Assembly (NCBI GenBank): GCA_029834535.1 | Contig: JAQMWT010000607.1 | Location: 1 to 63,073 of the forward strand | Length of the DNA stretch: 63,073 bases | Source: Chrysophaeum taylorii | Lineage: Eukaryota > Sar > Pelagophyceae > Pelagomonadales > Pelagomonadaceae | Direction: 5' to 3' | Part shown: positions 40,901-52,767 of the stretch, piece after piece | Numbering within the stretch: the first letter of the stretch is position 1 | How the letters are laid out: each line of letters begins with the position of its first letter | Notes under the pieces: generated by a model | Databases searched by the model: none | What the model saw: the letters and a program-made list of their open reading frames with translations, nothing else | Told to the model about the DNA's origin: nothing | Translations under genes and position numbers: made by a program

Positions 40901-41908
40901 CAACAGCCAGCCGCCACACCCCTGCCGCTGGCACCCGGACCACCCCCACTACTAGCACCTCCACCCCCGCCGCTGCCGCCGGCAACCGCCGCGCCCCTGC
41001 CCCTGCCACAGCCACCGCAACACCCCTGTCATGGCTGCAGCCCCCACGAGCGCGTCTCCTGGCATTTCTCCCATTGGGCCTCGGTCACATTCGGCGCCAC
41101 CGTCTGTTGCCCCCGCCCACCCTACGTCATCCGGGCCAGCCCCTCCCTCCCGACACGCCGTCCACGTGACCTGAGCGATTTGCGCTCTGCGATCGACGAG
41201 GTCTCCATCAAAGACCTCATTATATCGCCGTGCTCTTGCATTCGCACCATTCCCGCCCAATTCCGCGAGGCATGGGCGAGCGCAATGGCCGAGGTGTGTT
41301 CATGGTTTGAAGACGCCACTTCCGATAACGCTCGTGACCGTGCCCTCCTTTGGTACATGAGCCTTCACAGCCTACTTCTTCGGCGAGCACCACGAGGCGG
41401 CGCCCGTCGGCCCGACGTGCTCACTGACCGCTTTACAGCCTTCGCCGCAGGGCGTTACGACCTCCTCATTGACGGCTACCTCCACGACGTGACTCGCGTG
41501 CGCTCCCATGTACGCTCACGGGCGGCCCCCGACGATGACGCGGACGCACTTCGTGCATTGCGACTCGCTGAATCTGGCGACCTCTCTCGGGCGTGCCGTA
41601 TTCTCACCAGCCTGGGCATCGCCGACCCATGCCACCCAGACGTCATGCGCCAACTCGTGTCCAAACATCCTGCTCGCAAGGAGGACCTTCACACTTTCCC
41701 CAACCACCCGCAAGGGCTCGCCACACTCTCGGTCGCCCTGCGTGAAACTTACCGCACGCTCCGGCCGAAGGCTGGTGTGGGCCCCGACCAGTGCCGCAAT
41801 GAATTCCTCTCCGTTTTCGCCCAGCCCTTCCCGAGCAACGTCAAGGCACGCTCGGCGATGGACAAAATCGACAACCTTGAGACCTTGTTCGTTCGGGGCT
41901 CTTCATGA
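37910..41908 (+). pseudogene. Non-LTR ORF, N-terminal part with RING-like finger
   Basis: An open frame of 1332 codons, mostly low complexity until about 40200. It then has a zinc-binding pattern CPICSSPCFTRC ... LHHACVGQWA ... LPPCPNCRSPI, a RING-like arrangement of Cys and His. Two Ala-rich segments follow, and from ~41170 a globular region typical of the part before RT (LRALRLAESGDLSRACRIL, then LVSKHPARKED and LRPKAGVGPDQCRNEF). The frame stops at 41908 just where RT should start. Sequence continues in the next frame, so a frameshift lies near 41890. Confidence 0.65.
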
Positions 41909-42800
41909 CTGGTATTACTTCATCACCACCACGGTAACCCTCATTCATTTTTTTAAACGACGCGCCGCTGACGCTAACCAAGCACCTGACGTTCGACCTA
42001 TCGGCATTGGCACCGTCCGCCGCCGTGCCACTGGACGGTGCCTTGTGCGTAGCCTCCACTCCGAGCTCTCTGAGGCACTGTACCCGATCAACGTTGCCGT
42101 CGGGGTCAAGGGCGGCCCCTCGCGCCTCGTCTTTGGCGTCCGCACCCACGCGGAGCAGTACCCCGACCAGGTCATCATCAAGCTGGACAAACGCAACGCC
42201 TTCAACGAGCTCAAGCGCCGGACCGTCGTGGACAAACTCGCAAACCACGCCAACGCTAAGCTGCGTGCCTTTGGCCACTTTATGTTCAAGCAATTGCGGC
42301 CGGCATCCTGGGTGGCCCTCCACGGCCCCACCGGCCTCGATCGTGCCCCCTTCGACTCTCAAGAAGGCGGCCAGCAAGGCGACCCCACCTATCCACCGGC
42401 GTACTGTCTGGCAACGCATGACGCCGCTCAGGCCCTTGACACCCGCTTACGTTCATGTGCCGGCTACGCCCGATTTGGCATGGACGACGGCGTCATCTCT
42501 GGTTCCCCTCGTGAGGTTGTCGACGCCCTCCTGCAGTACGCCCGCGACATCCAAGCTAGCGGCGAGGAGCTCCGCCTCGACAAGTGCGAGGCGTTCTGTC
42601 CGGCACTTGGCATGGGGCTTCTCGACCACCCCGATGTTCACGACCACGTCCAAGTTGCGCCTGACGGCACGCGTACTCTTGCTGGTATCCCCGTTGTCGC
42701 CGACGGCCTCGTAATCTACGGTGTGCCCATCGGCTCCCCGGCCACGCCGGAGATGCCTATGTCGAAGCTACCTTGCAACGCGAGGTTGACGCTCAGGTGA
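41890..42800 (+). pseudogene. Non-LTR reverse transcriptase core
   Basis: Motifs in order: VRPIGIGTVRRRATG, IIKLDKRNAFNELKRR (first catalytic Asp), SQEGGQQGDP, FGMDDGVISG (YxDD region, 42469-42498, with both Asp present) and LDKCEAFCP. IYGVPIGSP comes next. The frame is lost at ~42770 and the thumb region continues in another frame (42773-43225: SYMSRIRTKLQNVSLH and following). Confidence 0.8.
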
Positions 42801-43225
42801 GCTACATGAGCCGTATTCGCACCAAGCTCCAGAACGTCTCCCTCCACTGCATGTACTCGTTGGGCCGCTACTGCATCGCCCCGCGCATGGACTACATCGC
42901 GCAACACTGCTACCCCACCAATGCCTTGAGCGCGCTCCGCCGCTTCGACGTTGCCGCCCTCAGCTTCGTCGCCACAGCACTTGGCGCAGATCCGCGTCAG
43001 GTTTTTGACTCCAACGGCATCGTCCTCCAACGCCTCCGTCTTCCTGCTCGAAGTGGGGGTGGCGGCATTCGCTCCTGCGCCGACCTCAGCCCCGCCGCCT
43101 TTGTTGGCACGGCGGCCCAGGCCCTCCCACACCTCGTCGACCTTCGCGATCCTACGGGTGCCTTGGAGGTCCCTGGCTACCTCCCCGCCTCGCCTCGGTC
43201 CTGGGTGCCACTTCTTTTCGCACAG
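42773..43225 (+). pseudogene. Non-LTR thumb region
   Basis: Continuation after the RT core, with CIAPRMDYIAQHCYPTNAL, a typical segment of this RT family after the active site, followed by RLPARSGGGGIRS. The frame shifts again near 43225 to that of the C-terminal domain. Confidence 0.6.
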
Positions 43226-43233
43226 GTAACGAC

Positions 43234-44595
43234 TTGCACCGTTGGCACCACCTCCTCGCATCCGGTTGCCGCCTGGGGCGGGCACTCGAGACTGCGTGGG
43301 ACGGACTTCGGGCTGATCTCCGTACCACGCTGGCTTCCCACGGCGGCGCTGGTTCCGGCGACCCCGCCAACGTTCATCTCGTCGACGGTCCTCTCTCCCA
43401 CGAATTCGTCTCCATGGGCGTCCTCGTCGACCCCACCATCTCGACACCCGTGCTCATACCCCAACTCCAGCGTGCTCTAACCTCCCAGCGCGAGACAGCT
43501 CGGGCCACTGCACTCCAGCGCCTTGCGGCCACCCTTCCCATCACCGAAGCACTTCGAGTAGCGGCGTCCTCATGGGGTCGCTTCTCGACCACGTTCATCA
43601 GCTCGTGGCCCAGCTCTGGCCTTCAAATCCCCAACCGCTGCTGGGCTGAGATGTGTGCCCAGTACTTTGGCTACCCCTCTCCAGCTTGTTTGGGCCTCGT
43701 GGGCACTCGCATTCTGGGCACTGACGTCGTTCTCGACGCTCACGGCAAGGTGCTTCTCACGCAGGCCAACCTTGTCAACCGCGGAGGAGCGCGGACCACC
43801 TGGCATGACGGCCAGCTCGACTGCGTCCACGGCAGCGACGCCAGCGTCAAAGAGGCCGGCATCCCAGCCCTGTCCGAGGTTTTCGGCATCTTTGCTGACG
43901 TCGTCGCCCCTACCATTCGCACGCGCCTCTACGGCCGGTACCGAGGCAATCTCGCCCGACGTCAAGTCGTCCCAGACATCCTCACCACGCTCGACAACAA
44001 GGAGCAACTCTACGACATCAAAACCCTCGCTTGGGGTTCGTTGTACACCGCCCACGCCCTCCATCCCTCCCACCCGTCGCCTGTCGATCGGCGCGCAGCG
44101 CAAGTCCACTCCGAATACCTCGCTCACGCCCGCGGCATCGACGCCATCATCCCCCAGCCGGGTACAGCACCACCGCCTGGCTTCTTGGGCCCTGTCGAAC
44201 AGCGGCTACGTAGCTACGGCACCGTCGCCGGCCTCGTCTTTGGTGCCTTCGGTGAGGCCAGCGCGGCGTGCCACGCTCTCGCCCAAACATGCGCAGAGCG
44301 CATCGCTGCGCGAACCTGGGTGACAAGCGGCTGCGCCAACTTCACAGAGGCAAAGGCGGCCCAAACTCGCCGCATCTACCGTGAGTGGGGGATCGCCAAC
44401 GCATTAGGCCGGGCTCGCTGTGCCCTCACCGCCCTCACCCATGTCGCCGCCTCGGGGAACCCCGCCCAGGCCGCCCGATCCCAGCAGGACGTCACCCTTC
44501 GTCGCACATACGTCCGGCGGCAGCATGCGTACGACCTACGGGCGGGGCCCGTCCTCTCTTCGCCTGCCCCACGCCTCGGCGATGACCCCGACTAG
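43234..44595 (+). CDS. Non-LTR C-terminal domain with PD-(D/E)XK-like nuclease motif
   Basis: A 453-codon open frame. The segment RRQVVPDILTTLDNK ... LYDIKTL (about 43961-44029) has PD followed ~13 residues later by D-x-K, the core of PD-(D/E)XK nucleases. Conserved downstream blocks are VHSEYLAHARGIDA and RSYGTVAGLVFGAFGEAS. A restriction-like endonuclease after RT would nick the target DNA. The last codons overlap the ~140-bp end that is repeated at 37388-37540. Confidence 0.65.
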   Translation: MHRWHHLLASGCRLGRALETAWDGLRADLRTTLASHGGAGSGDPANVHLVDGPLSHEFVSMGVLVDPTISTPVLIPQLQRALTSQRETARATALQRLAATLPITEALRVAASSWGRFSTTFISSWPSSGLQIPNRCWAEMCAQYFGYPSPACLGLVGTRILGTDVVLDAHGKVLLTQANLVNRGGARTTWHDGQLDCVHGSDASVKEAGIPALSEVFGIFADVVAPTIRTRLYGRYRGNLARRQVVPDILTTLDNKEQLYDIKTLAWGSLYTAHALHPSHPSPVDRRAAQVHSEYLAHARGIDAIIPQPGTAPPPGFLGPVEQRLRSYGTVAGLVFGAFGEASAACHALAQTCAERIAARTWVTSGCANFTEAKAAQTRRIYREWGIANALGRARCALTALTHVAASGNPAQAARSQQDVTLRRTYVRRQHAYDLRAGPVLSSPAPRLGDDPD

Positions 44596-44696
44596 GTCCC
44601 GCGTACTTATCTCCGCCCGTCAGGCACATCCCTCATACCCCACAAACCCACCCACATCCTTCATGCTCCCCACACACACCCCCCCCTCTTAGCAGT

Positions 44697-44716
44697 CCTA
44701 ACTACTAATCGACAGA

Positions 44717-44756
<40 letters not shown>

Positions 44757-45797
44757 GATTTAGGGTAAGGATCAGGTAGGCGCGAGAGTAAGGATCAGGT
44801 AGGCGCGAGAGCCAGACAGTGATCTTCCAAGCCGTCTACGGCGACCTCGCAGACTATTTCCACGACCCGCGGCGGCTCTTTCGGCGCGCCATTCTCACGC
44901 CCCGTCGAAACGATGTTGTCGATGCTGACAACGCGCGCATGACCGCGGCCTTTTTTTCCCGAAGACGAGGCGTCGGAGTTCTTTTCGGCCGACTAGGTTG
45001 GGTCGGAAGCCGACGCCTCGCTCTTTACAGTCGAGTTTTCAACTCCCTGACAACCAACGGCATGCTGACTTTGATCGCGAGCTTAAAGTCTTCGCAACCT
45101 CGACCCGTCGCACGGCCACTGCAACGGTACCAGATACATGATCGATCGTGTCGTGTCGCCGAGGCTCCTCCAACCTGTATCCCGTAAGGCCCGCCGACGC
45201 CAAACGATCACCAAGAGCCAGGGCCAGACGCCCCGCGAGGTCGGCGTCCTCTTGCCCACAAGCCCGTCTTCTGTCACGTCCAGCTCTACGTGGCTCTCTG
45301 TCGATCGGCAACCCCGAGAATATGCTCTTCTGAGTCGACGACTCCACCCTACCTCACACGTGCTCCGCAATACCGATAAGCCCCCTCCTGGCGTCTACAC
45401 GCGCACTGTAGGTGAACATACTGGGACCAGGTGAACTTACTGGGGTTTGAGATTGGGATAGGTGAATATAGTGACCAGGTGAACTTACTGGGACCAGGTG
45501 AACTTACTGGGGGTTTTAGAGTAAACTCAAAGGTTAGGGGCGCGTGCGGATCAAAGCAGCTTAGATTGGCGGAGGCGAGAGCGACGAGCTCGAAGGAGAG
45601 TGGGGTGAGTGGGTGTGAGCACGAGTGGGCTTACGCCGAACTTACTGGGGTTAGAGATTGGGACTAGGTGAGCTTACTGGGACCAGGTGAACTTACTGGG
45701 GTTAGAGATATGTGAACTTACTGGCTGGCCTGCACTTGTCGACATTTAAAGACAGACAAACAAACAAACAAACATCTGTCGATTAGTAGGTAGGACT
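44697..45797 (+). mobile_element. Helitron-like element E
   Basis: The most complete uninterrupted copy. The left end is TCCTAACTACTAATCGACAG followed by (TGTC)n. Helicase fragments lie at 44819-44950 (RAILTPRRNDVVDADN) and 45138-45330 (RQTITKSQGQTPREVGV). The tail repeats the GGTGAACTTACTGGGACCA unit and ends GGCCTGCACTTGT at ~45739. A reverse-complement copy of the left end (CATCTGTCGATTAGTAGG) follows at 45773-45790, so inverted ends flank the copy. Frames are broken and no full helicase is encoded. Confidence 0.65.
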
Positions 45798-45847
45798 ATA
45801 CCCAGATTATCTCTAGACTTTATACCCCGTTTATCGGTACAAGCAAA

Positions 45848-45859
45848 ATGACAAAATGA
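45848..45859 (+). promoter_or_regulatory. Minimal upstream ORF overlapping the APC1 start
   Basis: ATG ACA AAA TGA ends inside the APC1 start: the A of the last AAA and the TGA form ATGA with the main ATG at 45856. If the transcript includes it, ribosomes starting at the first ATG would stop on top of the main start codon. This could tune APC1 translation by re-initiation. Confidence 0.4.
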
Positions 45860-48800
45860 TAAAGCATGTTTTCTCACAACAGTCTCCGATAGGGAAGACC
45901 GTGCTACGACGTCTAAGACATTTTCCGGTCGATGAGCATGCTCTAGAACCACAGCCGGATGACGCCGTTGTAGAAAGCGTTCTTTATGCATCCGGGCGCC
46001 GAGTGGTGCATTGCAATCTCAGTGCGAATTATATCTACAAATCCTGGCAGTTCTCGACAACGGAGACAGCGAAAGTTTTGCAAGCGGAATGGGTGTCATT
46101 CAATGACCGCCGCCAGTACTGGCTTGCAGTTCTTGTGAATTCCGAATTGCTTGCACTGTTTGGTCCTGAAGGATCACATGTTGATATACCGCTGCCAATG
46201 CAAACAGAGTCTATCTGGCCATTAGGTACAGGAATTTTATTACAGCCACGGGAGCACCCTGCGGGTTCATCGGGTGCTGGCTTGATGCTTTCAAAGGTTG
46301 GAATCCTATCTCTTAGCCATCCACTAGATGAGCTCAAGCTGGTAGTGTGTGAAGATGGGACGTGGGCTTTCAGTAGCAGTGGCGAGCGTTTGCTTTATGC
46401 TGATGGAGATCAGCTTGTGACATGCAATGGTATCGTGCATTCCTTCTGGCTGATATATAGACAGAATGTCTTACACGGTGAAAACAATTACATGGAGGAA
46501 AAAGATGACATGGGTGATGATGAAAGGGCATCGCTCAAATCATCTGACTCTGGGTGTTTGCAGAGGCTGCCAAACCATGTCAGTTCCTGGCGTGGGGCTC
46601 GGGTACGCTCCGAGCATCATGAAGTCGACGTGACTTCGGTACATGATGCTGCTGATTACATTGTACGCCACTCGCACCGGTGCGGGCTGTCTGAACCAGC
46701 TCGGAAGATTTTTACAGCAACTGATATACAGGGAGCACAGCTTCTTTGCCTCCTTGTAGGTACTACGTTGATGGCTGTTGATCGGACGGGACAGTGTTGC
46801 TTCAAAATGACTGGTTGCTTGGATGCTGCGCCGGTCACTGCGATGCTTGACACGCCAATAGTTGATATCATCTTTTTACGAGATTGTGACAAGGACCTGC
46901 ATCTTACACGTGGAGACATCCCCATCGCCCGCCTGGATCCACCTGAAGGTGATTGGCACTTAGAAATGCAATTGTGTCGTAGTGGTGTGACTTCACGAGA
47001 TACCTGGAGTGAGTTAGAAGATGTCTTAGCACCAACTCCTGTTGCGTTGACTAACGTAGTGGCAGTGGGTGATGCAGTTGGCTCACGTGTTACACTCTTC
47101 GTGTGTGGTGATTCTACTCATGAGGGAAATGATTATGTTACTGGCTCAAATGAGTTCCGTATGATTCGAGTTGAAGTCTCTCTGAAATCGCCGAATCCTG
47201 GAGTACAGGTTTGCCTAGATGCGCTAGAAACTGAACTGGAGCCTTCCGTCTCTCTCGCAATACGGGTGGCCACGGTCACAGCTCGTGCAGAGGCATGGCA
47301 AACTTTCCGTTGCACAATGTTCATCTTGTTGGGGTTGCAAAAGCCATTACACTCGACTGATCCTTGGCAGGCCTTGCTCAGCAGTGATTATCACGCTCAG
47401 TTCGCTGGAGATTGTGACTGGCTCTTCCGTGATAATCCACATGGATGCAACAGTCCCTCCATGGTTCCCAATGTTCGCGAGCACACGCATGAAAGTGGTG
47501 AAGATATCATGCGATGCCTAAACTTCTGTGGCATTCAAAATGCTATCTTGGACTCGAGTGTCATTGTTCGATCTCTCCACCTTGTCTACGAAGAATGGAA
47601 GTTGAACCTGCTCACATGGAGACATGTTCGACCACTGGGTGTTTTCCTTTCAAAAATAAGTCTCGATTCTACTTACATTGTGCGATACAGACGGGATGTT
47701 CTTGGTGTAGATGTGATTGACACTATGGCTGACAAAGAATATTTCTTCTTACGATCTGATGTTCATGAATGGTTCAGCGCACTCATTAAGCACGGCCGGC
47801 CATCGTATGGACTAGAGACGTTACCGGAAACCTTACCTTGTGGGGCCAAAGCACCAGGAAACCGAGCACGGCGACTGGCGTCCATTTTCTCTGTGCTGGA
47901 TCAAGAAATCTTGGTTGATGGTGGCAATGTTGGTGAATTGGACACGGCGCGGAAACTTACGCAAGCCCTCGTGTATCAGAACTTCAATCAAACAGAGCTC
48001 GCGACATGGCCACCGGGCTTCTCATTGCCTATACATGATGCACTCATGGCGTGTCGGCTGTGCCCAGCCTCGTGTTGGCCGGTGTCTGCTTACATGCTCA
48101 TCGGGAGGCATGACCTGGCTTGCATACAGCGCAATGATGTCTGTGGTTGCGAATGGCTACCTCAGGAACAAATGCAGCAAGGGTATACGCAGTGTACACA
48201 AGTTACAGGGATGCGAGAATCGATCGAATTTCTAAAACGTACCAGTTCTCACAACAGGTGCGCGGCTTGTTGTTTCATGTGCTCGCTGTGGGCTTGCTGT
48301 CACTTCGACTCAACCTTAGGGATGCTAACGACCCACCAGGCATCCTCAAACCTTCGTGTGTTGATGATAAATACGATGAAGCTACTCCCCCGCATGGTGA
48401 CGATGACGGCTTGCGATTTGCAGTTTTGTCGTCATCATACGTAGCAGACCCTCAAATGGCAGAAGTTTGTCGACTATTTCAGTCTTGGCGTCCTGTTTTT
48501 TTTCGTGTCGAGAGGGCACCCGAGATGTCAGATCACGATTTTGAAATGCGCAAGCAAGAAAGACTACTGCAGGTTTGTATGCGTTCTTGTGCCACCCCAT
48601 GTGGCAGAGCCATGCTGACTATTGGCTCTGTGTCGCCTAAGCGGACTCTAACAGAACCTCTTCCAATTCCAAGAATGTGCCTCTCCGGCCGGACACCACC
48701 TTCCAGCGCTGTGGTGTCGTTGGATGCATCTGCTGTTGAGAGGCTTGGCAACTGGTTCCATTTTCACAATGGTGTAGCTGCTGGTCTCAGACTGTGTGAG

Positions 48801-51482
48801 AAGAGTACCAACATCGCGATGTTTGAACAGGTGTCAGCTCTTGACGCGGAATCTACATCAAGAACGAGGTCAGTAACACGAACTTGGGTCCTGTACAACC
48901 GACCAGAAGTACCATCTTCCGAACACGGCGGGCTTCTTTTAGCCCTCGGACTACAGCAGCAGCTACATGTCCTAACGATGACAGATCTTTATGAGTATTT
49001 AACTTTGGGTCACGATCCAACGACAGTTGGCATCCTATTAGGGATGGCTGCTTCCAAGATCGGGTCTGGTGATACTGCCGTTTCAAAAATGCTGTGTCTG
49101 CACATCCCTGCACTTCTGCCGCAGCCATTTGCAGACATGGAGGTGTCAGCAGTGGCGCAAACAGCTGCACTTGCTGGTGTGGGTCTCCTCTATCAGGGTA
49201 CCGCGCACCGGCTGATGGCTGAGTTTCTTCTGGGCGAGATATCGAGGCGTATCCCGTGTGATCACTCACGTGATCGTGAAGCCTATTCTCTTGCCGCTGG
49301 CATTGCACTGGGCATGGTCATCCTGGGCCTTGGCACCTCTCTTGACGCTGCAGGCCTTGGAGACATTGACATAGCTGAGCGTTTACATCACGCTATAACT
49401 GGTGGCAGAGAGAGAGCTCGGCTAACCTCTGATACCTCGCTACGCGATGGCACACGTCCGCACAGATGGCAGCATTATGCCAGAAACCATGATCCGATGT
49501 CCCTTGCGACGAGTAGAGTCCTACTTAGCCGTTCTTCTGGGGCGATCTATCAGGCCCGCGGTAGCTCAACGAGTCAGGATATTGGAAATAACGCGCGTTC
49601 CTCACGAATCAGTGAAGGTGAGTTCGTGAACACAGACATCACTGCCCCAGGTGCCATTTTGGCTCTTGGCTTATTCTTTATCCAGACTAATTGCCAGTCC
49701 GCGGCCAAGCGTCTTGATCTTCCGGACACACGCGTTCTCCTCGACACTGTACGGCCTGATTTTCTCTTGCTTCGTGTCGTGGCGCGGTCACTTATAATGT
49801 GGGATCATGTCTTCGCGTCACCTAATTGGGTCGAAAAGCAAGTGCCACGCGTAATTCTATCGTCAGTGAGTTCGCTTGTCTCCGACAATAGTATTGTTCA
49901 TTGTCCCATTGATGGTGTGGCACGACAGCGTGCCGAAAAAAGTAAGCTGAAAGCTTTCGATTGGGATAGTGTGCGCCAGGCTCACGCAAATATCCTTGCT
50001 GGAGCATGTTTTGCAATGGGCTTGCGATTTGCCGGTACCGGCAATGAAGCAGCAGCATTAACCCTGCAGCACTATTTGATGCATTTTAAGGCTCTTCGTT
50101 CAACGTTTGGCACAGGTGAAAACGCAAACATCCACCGTGCAGGTGACAGTGCTAACGTCCCAAGCAAATTTGCGCCTTCGGAAGCATATGCCGCTGAACC
50201 ACTTTTTGATCTTAGTGCCAGCACGAGGGCTCATACATCGGAGGCGAAAGCGCGTGCTTTGCGACCAGACCGCCCAACGGTCGAGATTGCATTAGGCACA
50301 ACAGCGATCGCACTTGGACTAGTCATGTGTGGTACTGGTGACAGTGGCTCTCTTCGCTTGCTTAGACAACTGCGGCGCCGACTAGACAAAGGTACAACGT
50401 TTGGCACGCACCAGGCACTTCATACTGCAATTGGCCTGTTGTTTATGGGCTGTGGACAGGCAAGCTTGGCTCGAACTAAAGAAGCTGTAGCTGCGCTTTT
50501 GTGTGCGTTCTTCCCAAGATTCCCTAAGAGTCCGGATGACAACCAGTACCATTTACAACCACTCAGACACCTCTGGGTTCTCGCTGTGAGTTGGCGAGGT
50601 CTTCGGACCTTGGACGTGGATAGTGGTCACGTCGTACAGGTTCCTTTGGATATTACGTTGAGACAAAGTGTGGACTGGGCGGCGCCGGCTTCAACTATAA
50701 GATGCATAGCCCCGTGTCTCATGCCCCCTCTGTGTGACATAGCTTCGCTCAGTGTAGCTTCAGCAAAGTACTACCCCTTTCACTTGGAAGTTGTTGAGAA
50801 CCAACAGCATGCAAGGGCCCTGCTTCGCCTCATAGTATTTGTTAAGCGTCGCGCCGGCCATCTGTCTTGTACTCTCAGTCCAGTTTCGTCGCGTGCGCCG
50901 TTGTCTGCTCCCGTGAACTATGCCGACATACCACTGCGTGTTTCGTGTGAAACCTCATGTGCAGCGGTGCTTGCCCGGTGCACGAATGATCCTGCAACAT
51001 TAATGTTTGCGCGTCTATTCTGCAATGAAGAAATACATCGACTTACCTCGGCCCACATTCGACCGCTTGGTGGTGCGCTGAGTGCCAGTACCTTAAATTG
51101 GAACGTGCATGTGCTTTATGAGTGTGTTGCTGCGGACAAGCAACACGCACTCACAATATACCTCCAATTACATCATTATGCGCAGCAACTCCGAACTTCT
51201 GCTTGCTCGATGCAAGCTTGGTCACTTCGTTTGTGTCTAGAATATTTTGATCCTGAAGCCCAACTGCGCCAACGTCTCTCGACACAATGGATTCTCCGGC
51301 CTGAATTTGTACAAACTTTGCGTGTCCATTTAGGTCGCGCATTTGAGGACGCAATCCAGGAACGGGCTATCTACACGCAGGAGACTTTGACGCGCCTGAT
51401 CGGTTGTCATCGAATTCTTGCATCAACGCTCATTCCTCGCTTCTCAGGTGGTTTGCGAAGTAGTCTCCGACCAAGCGGGTGA
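45856..51482 (+). CDS. APC1: APC1, anaphase-promoting complex scaffold subunit
   Basis: The largest scaffold subunit of the APC/C ubiquitin ligase, which triggers mitotic exit. The N-terminal part (residues about 75-210) has the APC1 beta-propeller signatures ESIWPLGTGILLQ and LSLSHPLDELKLV. The middle contains LSLPIHDALMACRLCPAS, AYMLIGRHDL, and after the intron APEMSDHDFEMRKQERLLQ, TEPLPIPRMCLSGRTPP and FHNGVAAGL. The PC-repeat core reads LGHDPTTVGILLGMAASKIG, HIPALLPQ, GVGLLYQGTAHR and REAYSLAAGIALGMV. The C-terminal part has NQYHLQPLRHLWVLAV and AGHLSC. Length (~1800 residues) is near that of other APC1 proteins. Coding is in two frames, 45856 to ~48190 and from ~48320 to 51482. Confidence 0.93.
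48143..48339 (+). other. Likely APC1 intron (limits uncertain)
   Basis: The APC1 frame changes between AYMLIGRHDL (~48090-48120) and the conserved APEMSDHDFEM (~48520). Two GT-AG solutions keep the reading frame. One is 48183-48319 (GTATAC ... CTCAACCTTAG). The other is 48194-48339 (GTACAC ... TGCTAACGACCCACCAG, with a yeast-like branch sequence). The region is a poorly conserved loop, so a plain frameshift cannot be ruled out, but a host gene this well conserved is probably spliced. Confidence 0.5.
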
Positions 51483-52374
51483 GATGCCGCGTGCTGCTCT
51501 GATTATTAACCTTCGTGTTTGTATGCTGTCCTTCGGAATAGTACGCGTGCCACAAACTGGGGTTTTCATAATGCACACTGTTATTGGACGGTAACCCCAA
51601 AAATGTTCTGAGCGTGCCGGAGGCCCGGCACTGCTCACATGACACATGGTGCGCACGGAGTACAGAGGACAAAGCAACGCGTGTGCCAGGATTAAAAGGG
51701 TGCAAATCATTGATGGATCCGAGATGCCACGTTTCAGCTGACTCAAGATCTTATGGTACCATCATTACCCGTGTTAAGTGAGGCTATGGGCGCCTCCATA
51801 TTGTGAAGAGGGCTTCAGCTGGTGTTACTTTCGATACTACAGGCGTGAGGAACCAGCCCTTTATCTCCAGTGTGTCCCTCGTGATGTTGATCCTACTCCA
51901 ACGAGCGAGCGGTTGCTTCAAAGGCACGTCGAAGCAGGTGTTTAGGTCATCTGTCAAGCCGGCTAATAAGCGCAAAAACCCAGCTTATGATTTGGGAGAA
52001 ATTTGGCCATCCGATACCAAACATAGAGCTTATAGAGTGCGCATGAGGCGAAATCTTATTTGACGTGAATGATTTTCTGGAGAATGGTCGGTTAACAAAT
52101 TTGGGGCTTGTTCTCAAGCGAAGAGATAGTAATTCTGCGTGCACGATGAATTCAAAGAGTGCAGCGCCCTGATGTCTGTCGCAGACATGTATGGGTGCCT
52201 CTCCTCGGAAGCTTTACACTGCATTCAAGATAACCAACCACGATGTGAGAGATATTAGCAGCGGTGACGAACTCGGCCACATATGCGAGAACGTGATTTT
52301 TGAGGCTGAGTCGGCTCGTCTGTGGACAGTGTGGGCGTCCATCACGGCTGTTTCAAACCGCAAATTTCGGCGGC
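51483..52374. other. No recognised feature downstream of APC1
   Basis: Only short, unremarkable frames are present (for example 51803-52063 and 52191-52394 plus). None resembles a known protein. The first ~200 bases are presumably the APC1 3' UTR. Confidence 0.4.
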
Positions 52375-52767
52375 TTAATGAGAGCTCACATTAGAAACCC
52401 TCATTCGCTTTTTTACCTCACCCTCTACGACGTTGCCTCGGCCTCCGACTCTAGGGCGACGTGTTAGGCGTCTTGGGGTCACGTCCGCGCGCCCGACGCT
52501 GGCGGCGAGAGGGCCGGTTGTCCTGGAGGTCCTGCCGGTCCTGGACTTCAAGGCTTTGAGCGCCGACTCCTGCTTGCCAGCGCCCTTGGCGCGTACGCAG
52601 GGTCGGTTCAGCTCGTTGGCGACCTTGTGTATCGCCTCGCAGGCGTCCTCGGTGAAGAATCCGACCGTGTGCCAGCGTGTGGCGGCGTACTTGACATGAT
52701 CATCGATGATGTGAAGCTTGAGCTGCACGTGGATGGTCGGGTACACCTGGTGTGCGGCGGTTGACAC
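52375..52767 (-). pseudogene. Possible transposase C-terminal fragment
   Basis: A 130-codon minus-strand frame. The first half reads VQLKLHIIDDHVKYAATRWH, TVGFFTEDACEAIHKVANEL. The pattern K-x-H-x2-x-x-H-V, then G-x-F-x-E-x-x-x-E-x-I-H, is seen at the C-terminus of some uncharacterised DNA-transposon proteins. The second half is basic low-complexity sequence (RRLTRRPRVGGRG). It has no complete gene around it. Confidence 0.35.

Larger units (their letters stand above)
37561..44697 (+). mobile_element. Non-LTR retrotransposon with RING-like finger, RT and endonuclease
   Basis: A 7.1-kb GC-rich element. A signal of translation start lies at 37629 (GCCACCATGG). Most of the first 2.5 kb is proline-, arginine- and alanine-rich low-complexity sequence in which the true frame is uncertain. 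A RING-like finger (about 40276-40465) precedes the RT (about 41900-42760) and a PD-(D/E)XK-like domain near the C-terminus (about 43960-44030). The C-terminal part uses four successive frames, so the copy is defective. RT plus a C-terminal restriction-like endonuclease is the layout of early-branching non-LTR clades such as R2, CRE and NeSL. I cannot assign the clade. Confidence 0.75.
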
